From positions 4,107,349 to 4,171,348 of the forward strand of contig CM038918.1 of NCBI GenBank assembly GCA_021904315.1: 64,000 nucleotides of DNA, written 5' to 3'. This document shows, piece after piece, positions 45,571 to 56,119 of this stretch. This DNA is from Sphagnum magellanicum. Its lineage: Eukaryota > Streptophyta > Sphagnopsida > Sphagnales > Sphagnaceae. The notes beneath the pieces are model-generated. The model was not told the origin of the DNA. It worked only from the letters and a program-made list of their open reading frames with translations, and made no database searches. The stretch's first letter is position 1; each line of letters starts with the position of its first letter. Position numbers and translations under genes: made by a program.

Positions 45571-45711
45571 ATCATGCCAATTTCTTAACCACATTATATG
45601 ATATGATGTGCTGATGATGATCACATTTTCTTGACCATATTATATGACATAATCTTCTGGTGACAATCACATTTTCTTGACTACATTATATGATACAGGC
45701 TTCAAGTGACG
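45571..45711. repeat. Three tandem copies of about 46 bp upstream of kinase copy 2
   Basis: Units start near 45571, 45620 and 45666. The last two share 'ATCACATTTTCTTGAC' followed by a 'CATTATATGA' word, and the first is more diverged. The array ends about 78 bp before the ATG of the intact kinase at 45789, so it lies in the proximal promoter or 5' UTR. 'CATTATATGA' occurs three times and may offer TATA-like sites. Confidence 0.75.
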
Positions 45712-45788
45712 ACCCGCTTGTTTGTACCTGTGGAGAGAGCATAGAGGGATTGCAACCTTGAAGCAGCCTAGTGCAAGTGCAAGCAAAG

Positions 45789-47360
45789 ATGGTGGACTAT
45801 CTGGAGAGTGCATACCACGCAGTAGGAGAGATGGAAGTACTGATTTCTTCACCAGAACTGCGAATAAATCTGAAGTTATTGAGTACGATGCGGCTGAAGG
45901 AGGCGGTGCAAACTTCGTTCCAATTGTTGAAGACGATGTTGTCCAATGATGCGGCATGGCAGCTGGAGAATCGATTCGTCAATCACAGACAATGTTTCAC
46001 CTTGATATGGCAACTTGCATTTTCTGCGCAGATGGTCAAGACGAGGAATGAGCGCAATCTTCTTGATCCAAGTGACTTGGTTGTGAAAGAGTACTACCGT
46101 GTTGTAAGGGATGCGTGCGGTTTTTTGGGGCGTTGGCAGCAAGGGTTATGGCGGAATACTAGCTTCTTGCTTCTAGACACTCGCGAGGATTTCAAATCGG
46201 TTCTCTTGGACCTCGAATTGTGCACGCGCGTTATGCTTACCAGGAATGCTAGTGCAACAGGTTTGGAGCACATCCAAGAATATGTGAAGAATGCAGAAAA
46301 TAGCTGGAATGACAACTTGAAGGATGCAGCCCAAGCAGACGAAGAGACAACAAAAGATAATTTGTCGAAGATAGTGGATAGAGCGCACGGGGAAACCAAA
46401 CAAGATGGTCTCCTTGCAGGTTATGTCCTGAAAAGGATGCAAAGGGATGCACCGAATCCCAATGGAAGTCTTCCGCCGTTTGTTTGGAACTCCGATCGTC
46501 GAGCGAAAGTTGGGGCTTATCTTGGATGTGGTAGTTCCGGAGCAGTCCACAAGTTTACATGGTTTGGTCTAGAATCCGCGAAGAAGTCCTTCATTTGTGA
46601 TTCTGAAGAGCAGGAGCGTGAGTTTGAGAAAGAGGCTGGAGTGATGGCTTCTTTAAACCACCCAAATGTTGTGAGGTTCATTTGTTGTCATCGAGACATG
46701 AAGGAGAGGGCAATTGTGATGGAGTACCTGCCGACCAATCTTCATGAATTCATCAAACAACGTGGTGCTTCAAGCAATACAGGATTTCCATTTACTCCTA
46801 TGGCAGCACTTGACATGATTTCACAAATTGCTTCTGGTATGGAGTACTTGCATAGACAAGGGGTAGCACACCGCGACCTGAAACCTAATAACATCTTGGT
46901 TTCTCCCATCACCATCTCTGAGCTTAGTGCTGATGGCTATGCAAAAGTGAAGTTGTGCGACTTTGGTTTGGCCAAGTCAAATGTTCCATCCCAAACTGAA
47001 CAACAATCTTGGGTTTGTGGTGTAATGCCTTGGAGGGCACCAGAAGCCTTTCCTCTTGCAGATGGCATGGCCCGGAGTTACCGTCCAAAACCAGCTGATG
47101 TTTATGGCTTTGCAATTGTTTGCTCACAAATTCTCTCTGGTGCACTCACACCTTTACCTAATGTTAATCCTTGGATTAGCTTGATTGAAAGGATATCAGC
47201 ACCAAGGACTGAAAGGCCACAACTGCCTCTAAACACTTACCCTGCAAAATTACTTGATTTGATCAGAAAGTGTTGGGACCCTAGACCAAAGCAACGCCCA
47301 CATTTCTCAGTCATCTGCAGGAGTCTCAAGGAGATAAAAATTGAATTGTTGAGTATGTGA
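45789..47360 (+). CDS. Kinase copy 2: helical N-domain plus protein kinase (MLKL-like architecture), intronless
   Basis: The first ATG in frame is at 45789, giving 523 residues in one exon. Residues about 1-160 look all-helical; 'EYYRVVRDACGFLGRWQQ' (101-118) and 'REDFKSVLLDLELC' (132-145) match the pattern of the MCAfunc/HeLo-type bundle found before kinase domains in plant MLKL-like proteins (inference). A charged helix-rich linker spans about 160-230 ('NSWNDNLKDAAQADEETTKD'). The kinase domain spans about 240-520: G246-x-G248-x-x-G251, Lys in 'SAKKSF' (265-266), 'HRDLKPNN' (361-368), 'DFG' (391-393) and 'APE' (417-419). All catalytic residues are present, so it should be active. There is no signal peptide or clear membrane segment, so I infer a cytosolic, possibly membrane-recruited, protein. 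The family's job is unknown; defence signalling is one idea. Confidence 0.9.
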   Translation: MVDYLESAYHAVGEMEVLISSPELRINLKLLSTMRLKEAVQTSFQLLKTMLSNDAAWQLENRFVNHRQCFTLIWQLAFSAQMVKTRNERNLLDPSDLVVKEYYRVVRDACGFLGRWQQGLWRNTSFLLLDTREDFKSVLLDLELCTRVMLTRNASATGLEHIQEYVKNAENSWNDNLKDAAQADEETTKDNLSKIVDRAHGETKQDGLLAGYVLKRMQRDAPNPNGSLPPFVWNSDRRAKVGAYLGCGSSGAVHKFTWFGLESAKKSFICDSEEQEREFEKEAGVMASLNHPNVVRFICCHRDMKERAIVMEYLPTNLHEFIKQRGASSNTGFPFTPMAALDMISQIASGMEYLHRQGVAHRDLKPNNILVSPITISELSADGYAKVKLCDFGLAKSNVPSQTEQQSWVCGVMPWRAPEAFPLADGMARSYRPKPADVYGFAIVCSQILSGALTPLPNVNPWISLIERISAPRTERPQLPLNTYPAKLLDLIRKCWDPRPKQRPHFSVICRSLKEIKIELLSM

Positions 47361-47600
47361 GAAACTTCTGAGATCTTGACAGATCAATTGCTCCACAAGA
47401 ATTTGCAGATGTGGCACATGGGCATCTCAAGGGTTGTTGTCAGATCATTCAAGATCATGAGCTTGGACAATGCTTGCCAATATTCCCACTCATGAATGAA
47501 ATTGGTCTACTTCTGGAATGGTCCATTAGTAAAGTTAATCATGCCTTGAAGAATTGTAGTGTCAAGGCAATAGGTTGAGTATTATATGAAGTATGTTGGG
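47361..47600 (+). repeat. 3' flank of kinase copy 2, shared with the other copies
   Basis: After the stop codon the sequence matches the flanks of copies 1, 3 and 4, including 'AAGATCATGAGCTTGGACAA' and a 'GGAATG..CCA' word. The match fades by about 47600. Confidence 0.7.
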
Positions 47601-48497
47601 ACTTGATAATCTCCTGTAGTACATTTCATAGTTATGTTTTCAAGTGGCCAAGGTGGTTATATTGTCCCAATGGTTTGTGTAAAGGGAAAGATTGTACCAT
47701 GTATGGGACCCCAACCACCACCCCATGTGTATGTGTTTTCATGCCTTTGGCTAATATGCTTGCTAATGAAGGAGCAAACCATAAATGAAATGAAGCTTAC
47801 TTTGACAAGATTACTGAAGCATGGATACTATTGAAGTTTTTTATTTCCTAGGTCTCTCGTTTCCTAGTTGACATCATGATTAAGTCTTCCTGTTCTTGTT
47901 GAAAAGATTTGCCAGGAACTCAGGACATTATCTTCTGTAAAAACTTTTGCTGAGATTTCCAGCAGATGATTATAAACATATCTGCTGGGCACACCATCAA
48001 GAGCTTTGAAGGCAGTGGGAATAATGACAACACGTTACACATCATTGCCATTCACAATAAGTTGATGTGAGTTCACACTCCTTGCATGGTTGAGTCCCGC
48101 GGGTGGGTGGCTTCATGGAAATGCTAGTAATTAAGTTCATTAAAAAAGATATTCTAGCAATGAACTGTGTTTCTGGACAATTTCCTTTCTGCAAGAGTCA
48201 TTGGGTTTTCCACCTTGCTTCATTCCTACATTGTGTAGTACGAAGTAGAGGAGTGTATTGGTTTTTCAACACTCATTTTCTTCCAGTAAAGAAAGGGTGG
48301 TTGTTGGGATGCAAGAGAGAGAGAGCCAAGCTCCACACTAAAATTGACCTTGTTACTCATCTGTAGCTGCTCCTCCTTCTTTCAGCCTTTCTCACTCATG
48401 TGGTGAGAGTGACCACACATACACACACACAAGAGAGTGATCACAAACCCTAATTGTGTAGGTATTATAAATCCAGCAAAAGCATGGAGGAAAGAAT
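47601..48497. other. Spacer between kinase copies 2 and 4
   Basis: No supported gene. There is a short CA-rich tract near 48418-48432. Open frames at 47603-47834 and 48103-48366 have no family pattern. Confidence 0.4.
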
Positions 48498-49278
48498 GTG
48501 GCTTGGCCTGGAATGTGAAAGAAATCCTTCATTTGTAGAACTGAAGAGCAAAATCATGCATTTGAGAAAGAGGCTGGAGTCATGGCTTGTTTGAATCACC
48601 CAAATGTTCTGGAGTTCATTTGTTGTCATCAAGACTCAAACAAGCAGGCAAAATTGTGATGGAATACATGCCAAAGAATCTCCAGCAATTCATCAACCAA
48701 TGTGAACTGCTTTAAGCAACAGAAGATATCCATTCACTCCTATGGCAACAATTGACATGATTTCACGACTTTGCTTCTGGTATGAAATATTTGCATGGAA
48801 AACAGGTGGTGCACTGTGACCTCAAACCTAGTAACATCTTGGTTTCTACCATCACCATCTCTGAACTTAGTGGTGACGGCTATGCAAAGGTGAAGTTGTG
48901 TGAATTTGGTTTGGTCAAGTATACATCCTGGCAATCAAAACAGCAATCTCAGGTTTGTGTTGTAATGGCTTGGAGGGCACCAGAAGCCTTTCTTACTCTC
49001 AATTGCCTTTGAAGTATTGTGCAAAGAAAGCTGATGCTTCTAGCTTCAGAATAGTGTGCTCATTCTTTCTGATGCACTCAATGCTTTTTGTGACCCTTGG
49101 GTTAGATTGATTGAAAGGATATTGACACTAAGGAATGAAAGGCCAGAGTTGCCTCTAAACATCTATCCTGCAAAATTACTTGATTCGATCAAAAAGTTTG
49201 GGACCCTGGTGCACACCCATGTTTCAAGTGCATCTGCAGGAGACTCTAGGAGATCAAAATTGAATTGTTGAGTATGTA
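48498..49278 (+). pseudogene. Kinase copy 4, 5'-truncated pseudogene
   Basis: It starts abruptly just after the glycine loop (the 'WFGLE' region) and lacks the N-domain and promoter. Stops and frameshifts occur near 48660, 48710 and 49010. The catalytic motif reads H-C-D instead of HRD, the DFG reads E-F-G, and 'DVYSFA' is destroyed. The C-terminal 'NERPELPLN-YPAKLLD' part and the end 'IELLSM' remain. It lies about 1.1 kb after copy 2 in the same direction, but its long 3' flank matches copy 1 instead. Confidence 0.9.
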
Positions 49279-50480
49279 AGAAGCTTCTGATCTTGGCAAA
49301 TCAACTGGCATTTGCTAGATGAGACTTCTCAGATGTGGCACCTGATTGATGGTAGTATCCAATGGGTTGTTGCCAGATTCAAGATCATGAGCTTGGACAA
49401 TACTTGCCATGCCCTCTCCTGATCAAGATTGGTCCGATCCTGGAATGTTCCAGTATTCGCATTTTTCATGCCTTGTATAGCTGTAGTGTGATATTCACAA
49501 AATTGAGCAGAATTTTTTCATATATCAAGAACATGTTATTTTCTTTTTCCTTTTCAGAAGCATCAGGCAGCCAACTGCTGCTTGCAGCAAGTCAGAAGCT
49601 GTACAAAGTCTCACATATTCGTTTCTTGGAACATGCATAAAAAGCAGTGGTGCATAGGAATAATCCGATGATGGGTGATGTGAGTGTCTACATTGTTACC
49701 ATGGCACGGACCTTTGCAGATTGCTTCTGGAAGGTTTCTGTCACATTTTCTTCAAATATGTCTGTTCAAACAGATCTCATGCTGGACTACCGAAGGGAAA
49801 GAGATCCAAATGTAGTCAAATTCAAGGTTTGATTTAACAATTTGTCCACATATATCTCATCTAACAGACTACCATAGGGGCACTGGATTCAAATGTATGT
49901 GCAAGTTTTTATCTTTTTGATAGGATGAACATATTTCCCTTACTTGGGAGCTCCTGCTTGCAGAATGGAAGTGGCAATAGTCAAAATGAAATTGCATCAG
50001 CTCTTGTACCTACATTTATTTCAACAACTTCATAATATACGTGTCCCTCCAAAATGCACTTCACATATATTGATGAAATTTGATCATATATTGGTCAAAA
50101 ATATCTATGGCCCTTGGTTCATTTTCTATAGCATATTCTTAGAGAGGTCAACACTAGAAAGAATAAGTGGTCTGCAAGTGAAGGGATCTGTAGAATTGAA
50201 ACTGCAGGTAGGTTCATGGAAAATAGGATGAGTTGTGATGGCAAACCAGGGCTAAAGATGCAGGGTTGATGTTGGATCTGTGACCACCTATAAAGGAGCC
50301 CTAACATGCACTGTCCATGTTAAGGAGCTTTGGAGAGCATCTGCGAGCCACTCTCAGTCATTTGTTATTACCAACTCCAAATGCCCTCAGATCTTGCTGG
50401 AGAAGCATCAAGCTCCCATCTTCTCATCCAGGCTCTGCAGAGGATCATTTGATCAGAGGTCCAGTTCAACATAGCTTCCT
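49279..50480 (+). repeat. Duplicated 3' flank of kinase copy 4 (paired with 23470..24771)
   Basis: Collinear with the minus-strand flank of copy 1 over more than 1 kb. The match includes the tract around 'AGAAGCATCAGGCAGC', the partial tandem duplication around 'CATATCTCATCTAACAGACT', the frame 'NIYGPWFIFYSIFLERS', and 'GCATCAAGCTCCCATCTTC' near 50405. It carries no recognisable gene of its own. Confidence 0.8.
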
Positions 50481-51290
50481 TGGCCGCCACCTTAATTTTG
50501 AAGAAGTTTGACAGTGCACGCCCCCAATTTTTTGCGACTTTTAACAGCATGCCCGAAGGCAGCAGTAGATTAGCCTTTACGGTTCTTTTTGGATGAAGAT
50601 TTACAGAGAAATATTGTGAATCTCTAACATTAAATAGTTGTTTCTCAGCAACAAATGACTGTTTCTCATTGGCGAACTACAATGATTGGCCGAGATGGTG
50701 GGAGTTAAATAGTCTCTGAATTGTATAGTCCATCTTTTCAGGTTCATGGGCGAGAATGGGGGAGAAACTTAAACAGTGCACACCGGAATCCGGATATGCT
50801 AAATACTGACACAGGGCTGCCGCTGGGCTTGTTAGTGCTTACCTTTTTTGTATCTGCCCTTACTTTAGCCTCATTTAGCCTAGTGTTTCAGGTTATGGTG
50901 TATTTGTGTGCAGTGGGAAACTTTGTAATGCCTGTTGTGAGTAAATTTTCTAAGGTTGTAAGTGTAAGTAAGAATCATTGTTGGGTGGGTATCAGCTTTT
51001 GAATATACCAGCTGGTACTGGTATTGAATTTTTTTGAAATTTTGCTACTAGCCTGGTTCTAGTATTGGATTTTTGAAAAGCTTTTATACGAGCCTGGTCC
51101 TGGTTTTAGGATTTTTGGCTGGTATGTGGCAGGTATATACCAGGTATTGAGACTGATATAGCCCTGATATTAAACTGGTATTACCTCAGGTCATACCAAT
51201 GTGGTCAGTTCTTTGATACCAGGCCCACGACCGTGGCGCGAAGTGCCGCCTCTGCAGGAGCCTAATGCAGACCTCATAGTTTGTGGCAAA
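50481..51290. other. Spacer with CTGGTATT-rich stretch
   Basis: No supported gene. Between about 51000 and 51200 words of the type CTGGTACTGGTATTG recur irregularly. The frame at 50721-51002 is hydrophobic but unsupported. Confidence 0.35.
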
Positions 51291-51333
51291 TGCCAACTTT
51301 GCCAAAATTAATTTAATTTTGGCAAAATTGGCA
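51291..51333. repeat. Near-perfect 43-bp palindrome
   Basis: 21-bp arms around a single T, with one mismatch (left arm TGCCAACTTTGCCAAAATTA plus A; right arm its complement). A related word, 'CTTAATTTTGGCAACTTTG', recurs near 52038, on the far side of the tandem array. Confidence 0.85.
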
Positions 51334-51507
51334 GTGTGTGTATTTTAACATGAGAAAGTGAATTTCAAGGGTTGCGGCCATCGTTTGCAGCGTTTTGACA
51401 TTTGAAAAGGGCCTTTAAGTCCTAGGGTGAGGTTGAATCCGGCGTGACATTTTGGGAATGGCCTTCATCATGAGCATCATAAACCATGAGGGAAATACTA
51501 TCATGGA

Positions 51508-51968
51508 CCTAAGCTTACATAGGTCACTAGGCATAGGAGAGCAAGGATGTGTACACCTAAAGGTCCCTCCCTCTCTTAAGGAGTAGGCCTATTCTCAAGG
51601 CCTATGCTTACATAGGTCACTAGGCATAGGAGAGCAAGGATGTGTATACCTAAGGATCCTTCCCTTTCATAAGGAGTAGGCCTATTCTCAAGGCCTATGC
51701 TTACATAGGTCACTAGGCATAGGAGAGCAAGGATGTGTACACCTAAAGATTCCTCCCTCTCTTAAGGAGTAGGCCTATTCGCAAAGCCTAAGCTTACATA
51801 GGTCACTAGGCTAGGAGAGCAAGGTTTTGTACACCTAAAAATCCCTCCCTCTCTTAAGGAGTAGGCCTATTCTCAAGGCCTATGCTTACATAGGTCACTA
51901 GGCATAGGAGAGTGAGGATTCCTACACCTAAAAAGATCCCTCCCTCTCTTAAGGAGTACTCAGTAGGC
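51508..51968. repeat. Tandem array, five units of about 93 bp
   Basis: Units start at 51508, 51601, 51694, 51787 and 51879, each with 'GCTTACATAGGTCACTAGGC' and a closing 'CTCTTAAGGAGTAGGCCTAT' block. Spacing is 93, 93, 93 and 92 bp. Units differ by a few substitutions and small indels. Confidence 0.95.
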
Positions 51969-51992
51969 CAACTATCCGAAGATTATTTGCCT

Positions 51993-52028
51993 ATTATTAT
52001 TACTACTACTACTACTACTACTACTACT
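51993..52028. repeat. ATT/ACT trinucleotide microsatellite
   Basis: A short ATT run passes into an uninterrupted ACT run of about nine units. It directly follows the 93-bp array. Confidence 0.92.
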
Positions 52029-53379
52029 TATACCCACTTAATTTTGGCAACTTTGAGTTTTTATTTTTGGCCAATGCCAAAAAAATTTTGAAGAATGCCA
52101 AATTTTATGAGGCCTGGCCTAATGTGTACAAGTCTCTATGCCAGGGTTCCAACCTGGTACCCACCCAACACCAGAACAGAGCAATTCTAGGAATGAGGGT
52201 CTGGTACAAGGTGGGAGCTGTGCATGCAACCCAAAATTCCCAGAATTGCACTAGTCAGGGTACTAAGGGGGCTGTTCTACAGATGAGAGCCAGTGTTTTT
52301 TTTAATGGTGAAATTTCGCATATTTTCAACCAAGATAAATGCGATTCAACCTCGTTATAATTTTAGGTTAGAAATCCCACCAAATTCATCAGGAATTGAC
52401 ATTGCTTTAGATTTTATGGCCACAATTCAATGGACAGCTTAGGTTTGTTGTCGCCAATTGCAATTTGTGTGAATCTTTGGATGTTAGGTTTTGATGTACA
52501 ATGATCACTTCTTCTTTGATGGTCTTTTGTTGCACTTTGTTGCCTTTTGTGAGAGCTCTACTCAAAGTTTTGTCACTCTTTTTGCTCTCATTAATCTATC
52601 CATAACCACCTACTAGGTTTAATGATTTTGTAGAATGGGACTACTATTAGATTTGACAACTGCTTCGGACTCTAGGGTCTATATATTGTTTTGAAGTGTT
52701 TGATTGTATATGATTTTGTCTTCAAAGCTTTGCTCAAGGTGTTCATTACTTCTCAATTTGGTGTGTGACTCAAGGTGGATATGAAATCTGATCTATCACC
52801 CAAAACATTTAAAATGCAATAGTCATTTTTGTGAAGATTTAATTGAGGAATCAAGGTTGTTGTGTTGTTGCAATAGTGCAACAAGGTTCAAGCTCCATGA
52901 CATCTGCACATGCTCATGTATGTTGACAATTGCCCTAATCAAGTATAAGTTGGGACTTGAATTGTTGAGCTCAATGTTCATTGTCTTGTGTTATCACTTG
53001 TGAATCGAATGTTGTTGTGTAATTAATGTTGCAAGTTTGAGAAGCTACAAGCATAAAATTGTCAATAGTAGGCTATCAAACTATCTATAAGTCTTTTTTT
53101 GCATCCCACATTTTGCACAAGGTGAGGCTTGGCGTACTTTTGTGTTATGCTTCTAATATGAAGTATGGCTCCCTTAAAACCTTTAACAAACTTTGAGTTT
53201 CAAAAAAAAAATTCTAAACCTATTATCGATGTGTTTGTCATTGAATGATAATTAGGGCATGGTTCAACTATTGCAATGTAGCAAAACCTTGAAGTCTTTA
53301 ACGTGTTAATGTCTACAATCACACCTAGAGCTTCTTCCTTTTGCATTGTTGGTGTTGGGGAAAAAACTAATGTTTTCAC
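52029..53379. other. AT-rich spacer
   Basis: No supported gene. The stretch 52067-52360 has an open frame with no family pattern, and the rest lacks structure I can name. Confidence 0.35.
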
Positions 53380-53720
53380 AAATCTTGGCCCTAGTCAATA
53401 TAAGAAACCTAGGAAGCTTGAATGGGAACTTATGTGAGTTTTTCAAAACATTTGCACTACCAAATTACCTTGGGCAAAAGTGGTTGTTGGTTTGAATGGT
53501 AAGTTGTCAAAAGGTAGATGTAAAATTTATATTAATGTAAAGAAATGTGAAAAATTTTTTGTCCCCAAGTTTGGTGGCCTTTAGAAACATGGAAGTTGTT
53601 GGAAGGCTTTTGTAGCTAGGTTAGGGGTAACAAAAGGTTAGCATTTTGTTAGTTTGACCAATTTGCATGCTAAGAACAAATGTTAATTTGTAGCATTATT
53701 GCATGGTAAAAAAAATTATC
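53380..53720 (+). mobile_element. Relic of a transposase N-terminal (zinc-finger/BED-like) segment
   Basis: Plus-strand reading, with stops, gives 'KKPRKLEWELM', 'LPWAKVVVGLNGKLSKGRC', 'VPKFGGL-KHGSCWKAFVAR'. This resembles the N-terminal region (C-x2-C zinc-finger type, 'LVPKFDSLQKHAGRRK'-like) of plant transposon proteins that also carry the DUF7869-like core seen at 34.5-36.5 kb. It is a fragment without the core. The assignment is tentative. Confidence 0.4.
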
Positions 53721-55158
53721 TTGATCATTTTTAAGCTTGATCAAATTTTGAGCACAAACATAAATTTGTATATGTGTGACAATTTATCATATTTTGAAAC
53801 ATGGGCACCCAATTACAAACTATGAAATCATGAAGAAATTGTTTGATTTTTTACACATCTTGCAAAGCCCTTGACATCACTAGAATGACACAAATGCTTG
53901 GATAATAACACACATTTAATTAATTCCAGATTTTTAAAAAGTTCAAAAATTTTAAAAATGAATTTTGAAAGTTTAAAAATAAATAGAATAACATTTTCAA
54001 CTTGGTGGGTACCAAACAAAATGTTGAAATGAGATATTTGCATAAGAAATTTTTTTCACAATGAGAACAATTAACATTCATGACAATAAATAAACCTGAT
54101 GGCCACCAAATATTACAAACTAAAAAATCATACAAAGAGCGATGCAGAATTAAAACATTGCATAACAATATCAAGTAAATAATTCACTTGCAAAATCAAA
54201 AAAAAAAAAAAAAATCGAAATATCTATTAAATTTTATGTCATTGAATATTACAAAATATCAACAAAAGAATTTACAATACTTAAAGGCATTGTATTTTAT
54301 AAATTGTTGGTGGACTATTGAACAGAAAGCTTATATTACATTAAGTAATTGAAAAAAATTATTTATTAAAAAAAAATCATCTGGTGGCCACCAATGGGTA
54401 TAATAGCCTTAGCTGGAAACCTACTAAGACACATACATTCAACATGTAACCTTGAGTAGGAAAACTTTGTTTATTATGAAATATGAAATACGAACCCACA
54501 AGAGCCGACAACAAAAATAAACCTAAAGTGAATGATAAATAAATAAAATTATCAATTTATCGATTTCATAAAAATACATTGACTATCAAAAAGTATTTCG
54601 CCATCCATAAAGGAATTTAGAAAATGAGCTATAAAAACTAAAATTCCACTTTATAAACAACCACAAATTAAAGAATCATCTAACCTTTTAGACTAAGAGT
54701 TAAATATACAACTACATCCTTTGCCTCTTTAAAAAAAGAACCCGGTCGACAACATGATTTTCTATTGATTATAACTGCAAATGCCTTTGCATAATTTGTA
54801 AACAAATACCAAAATCCACTATAAATAGAAATGAATAATTGAAATTTCCCCAAAAACTATAGACACCGCACAAAATATAAAATAAAAACAAATAACTAAA
54901 ACAAACATGAAATGAAAAACATGGAAAACATAACTAAAATAATTATAGGTTTAAGGTGTATTAGGACGTCACCTAAAGGAAGTTGTGATATCGCTAAAAC
55001 CCCATTTGAACTTCCTTCAAACTGCTTGAACTAAGAATAAAATGGATATAGATAACTAAATGGTGACCTCAAGAACTACATAATGATTGCAACATGGATG
55101 TAAACCATCTTTGCAACGGGCAAACCCTTCAACGCCAGCCACAACCGAGATGCAAGGT
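53721..55158. other. AT-rich spacer with isolated palindromic words
   Basis: No supported gene. Single copies of the GGTGGCCACC-type word occur near 54100 and 54380. A pure A run lies at about 54198-54214. Confidence 0.4.
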
Positions 55159-55491
55159 CTAACCATTGCACCTTGTCTTTGGATAACTCATGTCTTCTAA
55201 ATAGTTCAAAGAAAAGTCTACTTCATTTTGGATTTCAAATGGCCTTGCTAGGCTCATCATCAAAGAGTAATTTTTTATTGTTATCCCCATAAGGCAAACC
55301 TCATGTCCCCAAACAAACACAAATTGAATGACAAAAGTTTTGGGCATCAACAAAGGTAGAATTTGAAGGACATCTTCTAACAACATACACGACCAAATAT
55401 CAATGTAAAAATTCTCAAATGCTCGAGCTAGGAAATCGTGTATTCTAGCATGAATTTCCAACTTAGTTACATTTAAGTTTTTCCCAGTCAT
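55159..55491 (-). pseudogene. FCP1/NIF-type HAD phosphatase fragment
   Basis: The minus-strand open frame reads 'RIHDFLARAFENFYIDIWSC', 'VLQILPLLMPKTFVIQF' and 'FVWGHEVCLMG'. This is the part after motif I of an FCP1/NLI-interacting-factor-type domain ('L.EFL...F...IWS...'). The motif I Asp pair and the C-terminal half are missing. I treat it as a third, more distant relic beside the two copies at 56.1-57.9 kb. Confidence 0.5.
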
Positions 55492-56119
55492 TCGCTAATC
55501 CCCTTAAAGAAGGGCACACTTTGGAAAGTAACAAAGGACACCTATGACATTGAAAATGAAGAGCTTTTTAGTTGTGCCAGATTGAAGTCAAAAAATCCAA
55601 CTCTACATCCTTGCATTAGAAAGAGAAACAACATGCACCTACCAAAAAGGAGAAAAGTTAAAGCAAAGAGAAATTCAAGAATGAATAAAGGCCTCCATCC
55701 TTGTCAAAGGAGATGTTAGTCCAACACAAAATATACACGAATAAAGTTGATATCCAAAACATGGAAGGATAATTTTGTAAAGGAATTTGATAAGAACATG
55801 GACTAAGACATACATATCACGACCTAGCAACCACCAAATGATCAAAGGAATGTGAGGTTTAACTGAAGGCCTACCAATCCAAATCAAGATGCAATAAATG
55901 CAAAGAATACAAACAAAGTTCAAGAAATAGAATTACATAATTTTTAATAAATTTTACCAAAGGAAAGTTTTTAGATATTTAAGCAAGCAAAATTTGAGGA
56001 TGAGCAATTAATCAAGTACTTTTTGTTTCAATTTCAATTTCACACTATTACAAAAATTGGGTTGGCAAGTTTAACTGCATTTCAAAAATAACATTTTAAA
56101 AAGTCCTAGATTATTTTGA
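55492..56119. other. AT-rich spacer
   Basis: No supported gene between the phosphatase relics. A word of the type AACCACCAAATGATC occurs near 55830. Confidence 0.35.

Noticed and set aside
48498-49278. Kinase copy 4 as a functional pseudokinase
   Set aside because: It lacks the glycine loop, N-domain and promoter and has stops and frameshifts besides the H-C-D and E-F-G changes.
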